A DNA stretch of 11,723 nt, taken from the NCBI GenBank assembly GCA_012719335.1, contig JAAYAO010000288.1:1-11723 (forward strand), in the 5' to 3' direction. Origin of the DNA: Propionibacterium sp. (GTDB taxonomy: Bacteria; Actinomycetota; Actinomycetes; Propionibacteriales; Propionibacteriaceae). The notes beneath the pieces are model-generated. The model ran no database searches. It saw only the letters and a list, made by a program, of their open reading frames with translations, and was not told the DNA's origin. Position 1 is the stretch's first letter. Each line of letters opens with the position of its first letter. Below are positions 1 through 7,397 of this stretch, in pieces. The translations under genes and the position numbers were made by a program.

Positions 1-990
1 CAGCTCGTTGACGAACAGGTCGTCCCCGTCGAGAAAGAAGTCGACCCGGGCCAGGCCCTCGCCGTCGAAGGCCTCGAAAGACCGGCGGGCCAGGTCGCGG
101 GCCCGCTCGAGGACGTCCTCGGGCACCTCGGTGGGCACCCGCAGGGTGACCTGTTCCTCGGGCAGGTACTTGGCGTCGAAGTCGTAGAAGGCCGACTCGG
201 TGTGCATCACGATCTCGCCGACCTTGGTGGTGCGGGCCGGGCCACCGTCGAGGTCACCGAGCACCGCACATTCGATTTCGCGGGCGCCGACGAACCCCTG
301 TTCGACGATCACCTTCGGGTCGAACTCCCGGGCGAACTCGATCGCCGCGTCGAGTTGGTCGGGTTCGGTGACCCGGGTGATACCCATCGAGGAGCCGCCC
401 CGGGCGGGTTTGACGAACACCGGCCAGGTCAACCGGGCCACTTCGGCGCGGATCGCCTCCGGTTCGGTCAGCCAACGGCGCGCCGGCACGGCCACATAGG
501 GGCCGATCGGCAGACCGTGGGCGGCCAGCACCTGCTTCATCAGCACCTTGTCCATCCCGGCGGCCGAGCCGGTGACGCCGGTGCCGACATAGCGCAGGCC
601 GAAGATCTCGAACAGGCCCTGGATGGTGCCGTCCTCGCCGTAGGGGCCGTGGATCAGGGCGAAGGCGACGTCGACGGGTTGCCGGTCGGTGAGCCGGTCA
701 CCGGTCAGGGTGGCCACCTCGCAGCCCTCCCCGACCCGCATCAGCACCGCGGTGGGATGGTCGGGCGACACCTCGGGCAAGGTGCGGTCGACGGTGACCA
801 GGCCGGCGATCTGTTCGGCGGTGTACCGGGTCAACTGGCCGTCCCGGGTGATGCCGATGCCGATCACCTCGTACCGATCGGTATCGATGGCGGCCATCAC
901 CGAGGCCGCGGTCAGGCAGGACACACCGTGTTCGGCGGTCTCCCCGCCGAACACCAGGGCAACTCGTACGCGTTCGGTCACCCGCGTCAC
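1..990 (-). CDS. ddl: D-alanine--D-alanine ligase (Ddl), partial, C-terminus beyond left edge
   Basis: Cytoplasmic ATP-grasp ligase that joins two D-alanines to make the dipeptide of peptidoglycan precursors. I read 330 residues from a GTG start. An N-terminal VALVFGGETAEHGVS segment (residues 10-24) matches the family start. HGPYGEDG (114-121) and VKPARGGSSMGI (193-204) are the substrate and ATP-binding signatures. LARVDFF near the edge precedes FVNEL, where the window stops just before the usual NxxPG motif. The GTG start is chosen because a GAAGG ribosome site (999-1003) lies 8 nt upstream and overlaps the gpsA stop. The gap to gpsA is only 11 nt, so the two are probably co-transcribed. 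The family runs about 350-370 residues, so roughly 30 are missing. No frameshift is seen. Confidence 0.95.
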   Translation of the reverse strand, partial: MTRVTERVRVALVFGGETAEHGVSCLTAASVMAAIDTDRYEVIGIGITRDGQLTRYTAEQIAGLVTVDRTLPEVSPDHPTAVLMRVGEGCEVATLTGDRLTDRQPVDVAFALIHGPYGEDGTIQGLFEIFGLRYVGTGVTGSAAGMDKVLMKQVLAAHGLPIGPYVAVPARRWLTEPEAIRAEVARLTWPVFVKPARGGSSMGITRVTEPDQLDAAIEFAREFDPKVIVEQGFVGAREIECAVLGDLDGGPARTTKVGEIVMHTESAFYDFDAKYLPEEQVTLRVPTEVPEDVLERARDLARRSFEAFDGEGLARVDFFLDGDDLFVNEL

Positions 991-1001
991 TGTAGCGGCC
1001 T

Positions 1002-2084
1002 TCAGCGCTCGCTTCGCAAGGCTCGCCCCATCGCGAACTCGACCATCGTGGCGGGGGTGACCTGTTCGGTCAGCACGGTGTGCACACCCTGGACGATCGG
1101 CATGTCCACCCCGTACTCGTCGGCCAGCGCCTTGACCGAGCCACAGGTGCGCACCCCCTCGGCCACCCCCCGGCTTTCCCGGATCGCCTCGTCGACGGTG
1201 TGGCCCCGGCCCAGGTGTTCACCGAAGGTGCGGTTGCGCGACAACGGTGAGGAGCAGGTGGCGATCAGGTCACCCATCCCGGCCAGCCCGGCGAAGGTGA
1301 GCGGGTCGGCGCCCATCGCCTCCCCCAACCGGCTGACCTCGGCCAGCCCACGGGTCAGCAGCCAGGCGATCGCATTGTGGCCCGCACCGACGCCCTGCCC
1401 CATCCCGATCGCCAGGGCGATCACGTTCTTGGTGGCGCCGGCGATCTCGCAGCCGAGCACGTCGGAGTTGGTGTAGGGACGGAACCAGGCGGTGTGGCAG
1501 GCGCGTTGCATCGCCACGGCGTTGTCGTGGTTGCCCGCCGCGATCACCGCGGCGGCGGGTTGGCGTTCGGCGATCTCGCGGGCCAGGTTCGGGCCGGTGA
1601 GCACCCCGACCCGATCGGCGGGCAGGCCCGTCACCTCGGTGATCACCCGGCTCATCCGGGCCCGGGTACCCTCCTCGACCCCCTTGGCCAGGTTCAGGAT
1701 CAGCGCATCACCGAAGTCGACGCCCGCTGCCAGCCAGGCGGTGAGCTGGGCGCGCAGGGCCTGGGCGGGCACCGCGAGCACCACCATCGAGGTGCCGGTC
1801 ACCGCGGCCGCGGCGTCAGTGGTGGCCGCGATGGTCGGCGGCAGATCCACCCCGGGCAGGTAGGCGCCGTTGCGGTGGGTGTGGTTGATCTCGTCGGCGA
1901 CGTCGGCGCGGCGGGCCCACAGCCGCACCCGGTGGCCGGCGTCGGCCAACACCAGCGAGAAGGTGGTGCCCCACGAACCGGCGCCCAGAACGGCCACCTC
2001 ACCGGCGGCTCCGCGACCGATGTGTTCGGCCCAGGTGGGTGCCGGCCAGTTGGCCGGCCAGGCCCCGCTTGTGGGCATCGCCAT
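1002..2084 (-). CDS. gpsA: NAD(P)H-dependent glycerol-3-phosphate dehydrogenase
   Basis: Reduces dihydroxyacetone phosphate to sn-glycerol-3-phosphate, the backbone precursor of phospholipids, in the cytoplasm. The product is 360 residues. Visible signatures are the Rossmann dinucleotide loop GAGSWG (34-39), the NLAKGVE segment with Lys134, GPNLARE (164-170), and EIAGATKN with the catalytic Lys219. The C-terminal TRGLAEVSRLG and GLAGMGDL segments are also present. The start at 2084 is set by a near-perfect GAGGAGG ribosome site 9 nt upstream. An in-frame start at 2168 would run into the divergent cofC start and is rejected. With the chosen start there is an unusual Pro/Trp-rich leader of about 28 residues before the Rossmann fold, where most family members begin almost at the first beta strand. 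ddl follows 11 nt downstream. Confidence 0.95.
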   Translation of the reverse strand: MAMPTSGAWPANWPAPTWAEHIGRGAAGEVAVLGAGSWGTTFSLVLADAGHRVRLWARRADVADEINHTHRNGAYLPGVDLPPTIAATTDAAAAVTGTSMVVLAVPAQALRAQLTAWLAAGVDFGDALILNLAKGVEEGTRARMSRVITEVTGLPADRVGVLTGPNLAREIAERQPAAAVIAAGNHDNAVAMQRACHTAWFRPYTNSDVLGCEIAGATKNVIALAIGMGQGVGAGHNAIAWLLTRGLAEVSRLGEAMGADPLTFAGLAGMGDLIATCSSPLSRNRTFGEHLGRGHTVDEAIRESRGVAEGVRTCGSVKALADEYGVDMPIVQGVHTVLTEQVTPATMVEFAMGRALRSER

Positions 2085-2093
2085 GACTGCAAA

Positions 2094-2100
2094 CCTCCTC
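2094..2100 (-). promoter_or_regulatory. ribosome binding site of gpsA
   Basis: GAGGAGG on the minus strand, 9 nt before the ATG at 2084. It decides the gpsA start against the upstream in-frame start at 2168 and against a GTG at 1997 that would give a family-typical N-terminus but has only a weak, distant GGAG. Confidence 0.75.
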
Positions 2101-2113
2101 GGGTCAGGGGTCC

Positions 2114-2119
2114 AGCCTA
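2114..2119 (-). promoter_or_regulatory. possible -10 box for gpsA-ddl
   Basis: TAGGCT on the minus strand fits the actinobacterial TANNNT pattern. It lies 29 nt upstream of the gpsA ATG, which would give a short leader containing the GAGGAGG site. No convincing -35 box is visible. Tentative. Confidence 0.3.
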
Positions 2120-2166
2120 GGGTGTGGGCCCCGGGTGCGGTGGCACGGTGTGGCACGATCACGCAC

Positions 2167-2988
2167 ATGAGTCAGCCCACCAGCACCGCCGTTGTCGCGC
2201 TGAAGGAGTTGCGGTTCGCGAAATCGCGGATGGTGAGCCTGCACCCGGCGCTGCGCCAGCAGTGGGTGCTGGCGATGGCCACCGACACGGTGATCGCCCT
2301 GGCCCACCGGCTGCCGGTGGTGGTGGTCAGTGACCAGCCCGCGCTGCAGGCGGTGTTGTCCGCAGCGGCCCGTCGGGCCGGATGTGCCCATCCGGTGACG
2401 GTGATCGCCGATGCCCGGCCGGGGCTGAACGAGGCCCTGCAGCACGGCGCGGCCCGGGCGCGCGAGCACGGCGCCGACACCGTGCTGGCCGCGGTCGCCG
2501 ACATCCCGGGGCTGACCCCGGCCGACATCGACGACCTGTTGGCCGCCACCGGTGACGGCCCCGGCAGGTGGGTCGTGCCCGATTCGTCGGGTCGGGGCAC
2601 CACGATGCTGTTGGCCCGCGGTGTTCCGCTGCACCCGGCCTTCGGGGTCGATTCGGCGGCCCGACACCGCGATGGCGGGGCCGAACCGATCGAGTTGCAC
2701 CCCAGAGCCCATTGCGATGTCGACACCGTCGATGATCTGCAGCGGTGCCGCGGGTACGGGCTCGGCACGCACACCGCAAGCCTGCTCGCAGCCGACGGGT
2801 CACCGGCCGGTTATCAGCCGGTGACCGTTCTCGAGCAGGGCCGGGCCGTCACCGATACCGGGGTTGCCCTGGTCCTGGCCCCCGAAGCCGTCGGTGACCT
2901 GTATCGCCTCGCTCCGGGTCAACGCGTCCACGCCGCGGTGGACGGTGACCGGGTGCTCAGCGTGTGGTGGAGTCGACCAGATCGTTGA
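2167..2988 (+). CDS. cofC: 2-phospho-L-lactate/phosphoenolpyruvate guanylyltransferase (CofC/FbiD) with extra C-terminal domain
   Basis: Uses GTP to activate 2-phospholactate (or phosphoenolpyruvate in actinobacteria) for the side chain of coenzyme F420. The product is 273 residues. Family signatures are ALKELRFAKSRM (11-22), VSDQPAL (54-60), the GLNEAL segment (86-91), AVADIPGL (109-116), PDSSGRGTTMLLA (138-150), HPAFGVDSAARH (156-167) and DVDTVDDL (184-191). CofC proteins usually end near residue 210. Here a further 60-70 residues follow, including a VTDTGVALVL segment and RLAPGQRVHAAVDGDRV, which look like a small beta-rich, cold-shock/OB-like unit (inference). The ATG at 2167 has no Shine-Dalgarno; CACGAT at 2154-2159 lies 7 nt before it, so a leaderless transcript is possible. 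Its 3' end overlaps the convergent hup gene by 32 nt. Confidence 0.88.
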   Translation: MSQPTSTAVVALKELRFAKSRMVSLHPALRQQWVLAMATDTVIALAHRLPVVVVSDQPALQAVLSAAARRAGCAHPVTVIADARPGLNEALQHGAARAREHGADTVLAAVADIPGLTPADIDDLLAATGDGPGRWVVPDSSGRGTTMLLARGVPLHPAFGVDSAARHRDGGAEPIELHPRAHCDVDTVDDLQRCRGYGLGTHTASLLAADGSPAGYQPVTVLEQGRAVTDTGVALVLAPEAVGDLYRLAPGQRVHAAVDGDRVLSVWWSRPDR

Positions 2989-3241
2989 ATGCCGATCCCG
3001 GCCGGAACCGGGGGACGTCGACGGGAGGGACCTTCTTGCGTTCGCCGGTTCGTGGGTTTCGCACCACGCGCTCGGGCCGCTCCAATACCTCGAACACTCC
3101 GAAGCGAGCAATGCCCACGTGCCCGTGCTGGGCGGTCTGGGTCATGATCTCGTCCAGAACGGTGTCGAGCATTCGAGCGGCCTGGGCCTTGTTGCCATCG
3201 AAGTGTTTTGCCAGCTCAGTGACAAATTCGGCCTTGTTCAC
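2957..3241 (-). CDS. hup: HU-family nucleoid DNA-binding protein
   Basis: Small dimeric histone-like protein that bends and compacts DNA. From the GTG at 3241 it has 94 residues: an N-terminal helical part (VNKAEFVTELAKHF), the FGVFEV strand, the DNA-binding arm with RNPRTGERKKVP, and the closing PRFRPGSAFNDLV. This is the plain HU form; the Lys/Ala-rich tail of mycobacterial HupB is absent. The GTG is preferred because HU proteins start with (M)NK and a GGGAAG ribosome site lies 5 nt upstream. In-frame starts at 3256 (ATG) and 3268 (GTG) would add 5 or 9 residues and cannot be excluded. It lies 69 nt after leuD and overlaps the convergent cofC end. Confidence 0.93.
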   Translation of the reverse strand: MNKAEFVTELAKHFDGNKAQAARMLDTVLDEIMTQTAQHGHVGIARFGVFEVLERPERVVRNPRTGERKKVPPVDVPRFRPGSAFNDLVDSTTR

Positions 3242-3284
3242 AGTATCTTCCCTCATTGATTCACCCACAGGCTTATCGCATGTG

Positions 3285-3314
3285 AAGGTATCGTGTCCCG
3301 AGCGACATTCTCAA
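3285..3314 (-). promoter_or_regulatory. candidate hup promoter
   Basis: On the minus strand TTGAGA (3309-3314, one mismatch to TTGACA) is followed after 18 bp by TACCTT (3285-3290, fits TANNNT). The -35 overlaps the leuD stop codon. This would give a leader of about 35-40 nt before the hup GTG and let hup be made separately from leuCD. By-eye match only. Confidence 0.4.
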
Positions 3315-3922
3315 CTGTCGGAAGCAACCTTGATCGGCAGGGTGGCAGGCTTCCAGCTCGGACGGCGCGATTCGTAGGCGCTGATCTTGTCCTCGTGGCG
3401 CAGGGTCAGGCCGATGTCGTCCAAGCCCTCCAGCAGGCGCCACTGGGTGTAGTCGTCGATCTGGAAGGTGATCACCCGGCCACCGGCGGTGATCGTGCGC
3501 TCCTTCAGGTCGACGGTCAGCTGCAGGGCCGGGTCGGCCTCGGTGGCCTGCCAGAGCTGCTCCACCTCGTCCTGGTCGACCACGGCGATCAACAGGCCGG
3601 CCTTGCCGGAGTTCGACCGGAAGATGTCGCCGAAGCGCGAGCCGATGATCACCTTGAAGCCGTAGTTCTGCAGGGCCCACACCGCGTGTTCGCGCGAGGA
3701 GCCGGTGCCGAAGTCGGGACCGGCAACCAGAATGGTCGCCCCCTGACGCTCGGGCTGGTTCAACACGAAGTCGGGGTCCTGCCGCCAGGCGGAGAACAGG
3801 CCGTCCTCGAAACCGCTCTTGGTGACCCGCTTGAGGTAGACCGCCGGGATGATCTGGTCGGTGTCGACGTTGCTGCGCCGCAGCGGGACGGCGGTGCCGG
3901 TGTGCGTGGTGAACTTGTCCAT
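3311..3922 (-). CDS. leuD: 3-isopropylmalate dehydratase small subunit
   Basis: Small (swivel-domain) subunit of isopropylmalate isomerase, which with LeuC converts 2- to 3-isopropylmalate in leucine synthesis. The product is 203 residues, normal for the family. It shows NVDTDQIIP (18-26), which contributes to the active site, and [13 protein letters not shown] (68-80), the conserved substrate-binding loop. The ATG at 3922 has GAGGA (3931-3935) 8 nt upstream, overlapping the leuC stop. The gap to leuC is 11 nt, so the two subunits are almost certainly translated from one message. The same frame stays open far upstream into leuC, but that part is an off-frame shadow. Confidence 0.97.
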   Translation of the reverse strand: MDKFTTHTGTAVPLRRSNVDTDQIIPAVYLKRVTKSGFEDGLFSAWRQDPDFVLNQPERQGATILVAGPDFGTGSSREHAVWALQNYGFKVIIGSRFGDIFRSNSGKAGLLIAVVDQDEVEQLWQATEADPALQLTVDLKERTITAGGRVITFQIDDYTQWRLLEGLDDIGLTLRHEDKISAYESRRPSWKPATLPIKVASDS

Positions 3923-3933
3923 GTCAGTAATCC

Positions 3934-5334
<1,401 letters not shown>

Positions 5335-5393
5335 GGATGACCTTCCGTCCGTTGTCCCGTCAGTCAATCTTCGACTGTTTCGTCGTCCCCGAC

Positions 5394-5424
5394 TTGCGTA
5401 TCACATGCTGGGACGGCAGTATCA
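5394..5424 (+). promoter_or_regulatory. candidate ndgR promoter with two spaced GTATCA repeats (possible operator)
   Basis: TTGCGT (5394-5399) and CAGTAT (5417-5422) are 17 bp apart, and the latter ends 6 nt before the ndgR ATG, which fits a leaderless transcript. The hexamer GTATCA occurs at 5398-5403 and 5419-5424, exactly 21 bp (two helical turns) apart, overlapping the -35 and -10 boxes. NdgR-type regulators are known to bind the leuC/ndgR intergenic region, so these are candidate operator half-sites. I did not find a convincing leuC promoter on the other strand. Confidence 0.35.
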
Positions 5425-5428
5425 GCTT

Positions 5429-6154
5429 ATGGACAACTCTAGCGGTGTTGGCGTTCTGGACAAAGCGGCCCTGGTACTCAGTGCCCTGGAAACCGGTCCG
5501 GCGACGCTGGCCGGCCTGGTGACCTCCACCGGCCTGGCCCGCCCGACCGCCCACCGCTTGGCGGTGGCGCTGGAACACCATCGCCTGGTGTCGCGCGATC
5601 TGCAGGGCCGTTTCGTGCTCGGCCCGCGACTGGCCGAGTTGGCCGCGGCCGCCGGTGAGGACCGGCTGCTGGCGACCGCCGGCCCGGTACTCGCCCGATT
5701 GCGCGACATCACCGGTGAATCGGCCCAGTTGTTCCGCCGCCAGGGTGACATCCGCATCTGCGTGGCCGCGGCCGAACGGATGTCGGGCCTGCGCGACACC
5801 GTCCCGGTCGGCAGCCAACTGACCATGGCCGCCGGGTCGGCCGCCCAGGTGCTGCTGGCCTGGGAGGAGCCCGACCGGATGCAGCGCGGCCTGCGCAACT
5901 CCCGCTACTCGGCGGTAGCCCTGGCCGCGGTGCGCCGCCGGGGCTGGGCCCAGTCGGTCGGTGAACGCGAGGCCGGGGTGGCCTCGGTGTCGGCCCCGGT
6001 GCGCTCCCCCTCCGGCAAGGTGATCGCCGCGGTCAGCGTCTCCGGCCCGATCGAACGACTCAGCCGCCAACCCGGGCGCCAGCACGCCCCCGCCGTGATC
6101 GCCGCCGCCGAACGCCTCAGCGAAGTGCTGCGCCGCAACGCCACCGAGCGGTGA
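5429..6154 (+). CDS. ndgR: IclR-family transcriptional regulator, NdgR type
   Basis: Regulator of leucine and other amino-acid genes in actinobacteria (NdgR in Streptomyces, LtbR in Corynebacterium, Rv2989 in M. tuberculosis). The product is 241 residues. The N-terminal winged helix-turn-helix spans about residues 8-63, with GLVTSTGLARPTAHRLAVAL as the recognition region. The rest is the IclR effector domain, including GESAQLFRRQGD (96-107), ERMSGLRDTVPVGS (116-129), ESGx-like GVASVSAPVRSPSG (183-196) and AAVSVSGPIERL (200-211). The start MDNSSGVGVLDKAALVLSAL is almost identical to Streptomyces NdgR as I remember it. No ribosome site precedes it, so it is probably leaderless. In-frame starts at 5327 and 5405 are rejected. 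Divergence from leuC supports direct control of leuCD. Confidence 0.93.
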   Translation: MDNSSGVGVLDKAALVLSALETGPATLAGLVTSTGLARPTAHRLAVALEHHRLVSRDLQGRFVLGPRLAELAAAAGEDRLLATAGPVLARLRDITGESAQLFRRQGDIRICVAAAERMSGLRDTVPVGSQLTMAAGSAAQVLLAWEEPDRMQRGLRNSRYSAVALAAVRRRGWAQSVGEREAGVASVSAPVRSPSGKVIAAVSVSGPIERLSRQPGRQHAPAVIAAAERLSEVLRRNATER

Positions 6155-6171
6155 ACCCCGCGCCGCTGGCT

Positions 6172-6243
6172 GGTTGAGCCGGACGCGCTCTCTTCACTCC
6201 GGTTGAGCCGGACGCGCTCTCTTCACTCCGGTTGAGCCGGACG
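6172..6243 (+). repeat. tandem 29-bp repeat, two full copies plus a partial third
   Basis: Positions 6172-6200 and 6201-6229 are identical 29-mers, each starting GGTTGAGCCGGACGCG and ending TTCACTCC. A third start at 6230-6243 keeps the first 14 bases and then diverges. Each is the left half of the complete palindromic element at 6264-6298, without the GTCGAAACC half. Confidence 0.9.
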
Positions 6244-6263
6244 ACACCCGCCCCCATCACACT

Positions 6264-6298
6264 GGTTGAGCCGGACGCGCAGCGTCCGCGTCGAAACC
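6264..6298 (+). repeat. complete palindromic repeat element
   Basis: GGTTGAGC is followed by a perfect 7-bp stem, CGGACGC (6272-6278) with GCGTCCG (6282-6288) around a GCA loop, and closes with GTCGAAACC. The outer arms are only partly complementary to each other. Confidence 0.8.
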
Positions 6299-6308
6299 GC
6301 AAGCATGC

Positions 6309-6343
6309 GGGGCGCCGAGGACATAATGGTCACGGCGCGCCCC
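6309..6343. repeat. GC-rich hairpin at the centre of the repeat island
   Basis: GGGGCGCCG (6309-6317) pairs with CGGCGCGCCCC (6333-6343) with a 2-nt bulge and a 15-nt loop. No T-run follows on either strand, so it is not a textbook intrinsic terminator. Its place between convergent genes makes a role in ending transcription possible. Confidence 0.45.
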
Positions 6344-6363
6344 ATCCTTGAGGTCTCAGTCAT

Positions 6364-6453
6364 CGACTCCCCGGCCGAAGTCGCGAGGTTTCGACGCGCC
6401 CCGTGCCAGCGCGGGGCGGCTCAACCAGCGTGCAGCGGGTCGGCGGCTCGACC
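6364..6453. repeat. direct duplication, copy 1 (inverted element plus extra arm)
   Basis: A 90-bp unit repeated at 6477-6566, offset 113 bp. It holds GGTTTCGAC, a 9-bp stem CGCCCCGTG (6397-6405) with CGCGGGGCG (6410-6418) including one T-G wobble, then GGCTCAACC and, 27 bp on, GGCTCGACC. It is the complete element in the opposite orientation to the copy at 6264. Confidence 0.85.
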
Positions 6454-6476
6454 AGCGAGGGTGTGATTCTCTCGGC

Positions 6477-6566
6477 CGACTTTCCGGGCGAAGTCGCGAG
6501 GTTTCGACACGCCCCGTGCCAGCACGGGGCGGCTCAACCAGCGTGCAGCGGGTCGGCGGCTCAACC
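6477..6566. repeat. direct duplication, copy 2
   Basis: It matches copy 1 with six differences. Within the last 78 bp there are only three, all G in copy 1 and A here. The stem CGCCCCGTG (6510-6518) with CACGGGGCG (6523-6531) is perfect here. Confidence 0.85.
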
Positions 6567-6581
6567 GGCCGTGAGGGGCGT

Positions 6582-7397
6582 TCAGCCGGCTTTCTGTTCG
6601 GTGTCACCCTCTTCGGCGCGGCGCTTCTTGGCGGCCTCCACCGAGGCACGCAGCGCGGCCACCAGGTCGACCACTTCGGATTCGGCCGGGGCGGACTCGC
6701 CGGTGGGCAGTTCGACGCCGTCCAGTTTCGCCTCGACCAGCTCCTCCACCGCTTCGCGGTAGGAGTCGGTGTACTGCTCCGGCTCCCAGTCGGCGGCCAG
6801 CGCGTCGATGAACTGCTCGGCCATCTGCACCTCGGCGTCCGACACGGTTACCTCGGCCGGCGGCGCGGCGAAGGAGGCATCGCGCAACTCGTCGGGCCAC
6901 AACATCGTCTGCAGCACCAGAACGTCGTCCTTCACCCGAATCAGGGCGAGGGATTCGCGGGTGCGGATCGCGATCTTGACCACCGCCACCCGTGCCGACG
7001 AGGTCATCGCATCGCGCAACAGCACGTAGGGTTTCGCGCCGGGCCCGTCGGCCTCCAGCAGGTAGGTGCGGTCGAAATAGGCCGGGTCGATCTGTTCGGC
7101 GTCGACGAAGGCGAGCACGTCCACCGATTTGGCGGTGGGCAGCGGCAGACCGTCCAGATCCTCCTTCGACAGAATCGCCATCCGCCCGTCGGGGGCCTCG
7201 TATCCCTTGGCGATGTCGGCGAACTCGACCTCCTCACCGCAGGCGTCGCAGACCCGTTTGTACCGGATCCGGCCCCCGTCGCTCTGGTGCACCTGCCGGA
7301 AGCTGATGTCCTCGGCCTCGGTGCCGTTGTACAGCTTCACCGGGATCGTCACCATGCCGAAGGTGATCGCTCCCTTCCACATCGAACGGGGTGCCAT
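6582..7397 (-). CDS. ku: Ku DNA end-binding protein (non-homologous end joining)
   Basis: Homodimeric ring protein that threads onto double-strand DNA ends and recruits ligase LigD. The product is 271 residues, typical for bacterial Ku. The start MAPRSMWKGAITFGMVTIPVKLY is characteristic. A CDACGEEVE pair (Cys50 and Cys53) follows KRVC, then the DGRMAIL segment (70-76), the core beta-barrel with YFDRTYLLEADG (107-118), and MLWPDELRD (165-173). The tail after about residue 240 is short and only moderately Lys/Arg-rich (AAKKRRAEEG), unlike the long basic tails of some Ku2 proteins. Its ATG shares one base with the upstream stop (TGATG), which implies coupled translation. No ligD is in the window. 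Confidence 0.95.
   Translation of the reverse strand: MAPRSMWKGAITFGMVTIPVKLYNGTEAEDISFRQVHQSDGGRIRYKRVCDACGEEVEFADIAKGYEAPDGRMAILSKEDLDGLPLPTAKSVDVLAFVDAEQIDPAYFDRTYLLEADGPGAKPYVLLRDAMTSSARVAVVKIAIRTRESLALIRVKDDVLVLQTMLWPDELRDASFAAPPAEVTVSDAEVQMAEQFIDALAADWEPEQYTDSYREAVEELVEAKLDGVELPTGESAPAESEVVDLVAALRASVEAAKKRRAEEGDTEQKAG

Larger units (their letters stand above)
6155..6581. repeat. gene-free repeat island between convergent ndgR and ku
   Basis: No credible gene lies here. The arm GGTTGAGCC starts at 6172, 6201, 6230 and 6264 on the plus strand. Its complement GGCTCRACC lies at 6418-6426, 6445-6453, 6531-6539 and 6558-6566. The partner arm GTCGAAACC lies at 6290-6298, with its complement GGTTTCGAC at 6387-6395 and 6500-6508. 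The arms flank GC-rich hairpins of differing sequence. The whole looks like a cluster of interspersed palindromic elements of the kind common in high-GC actinobacteria. It may end transcription from both sides, but no T-run is seen. Confidence 0.85.

Noticed and set aside
202..1476. 424-codon plus-strand frame over ddl and gpsA
   Set aside because: It crosses two well-supported minus-strand genes and resembles no protein family.
2957..2988. Frameshift or sequencing error at the end of cofC
   Set aside because: The frame is open and codon bias continues through the extension, whose pattern looks like a folded domain, so a real fusion is the simpler reading.
5335..5428. Leucine attenuator or leader peptide before leuC
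   Set aside because: The gap is 94 bp, with no short frame rich in Leu codons and no terminator hairpin; the NdgR-type gene explains control.
6172..6243. Short CRISPR array
   Set aside because: The 29-mers are directly adjacent with no spacers, there are no cas genes, and they are halves of a dispersed palindromic element.
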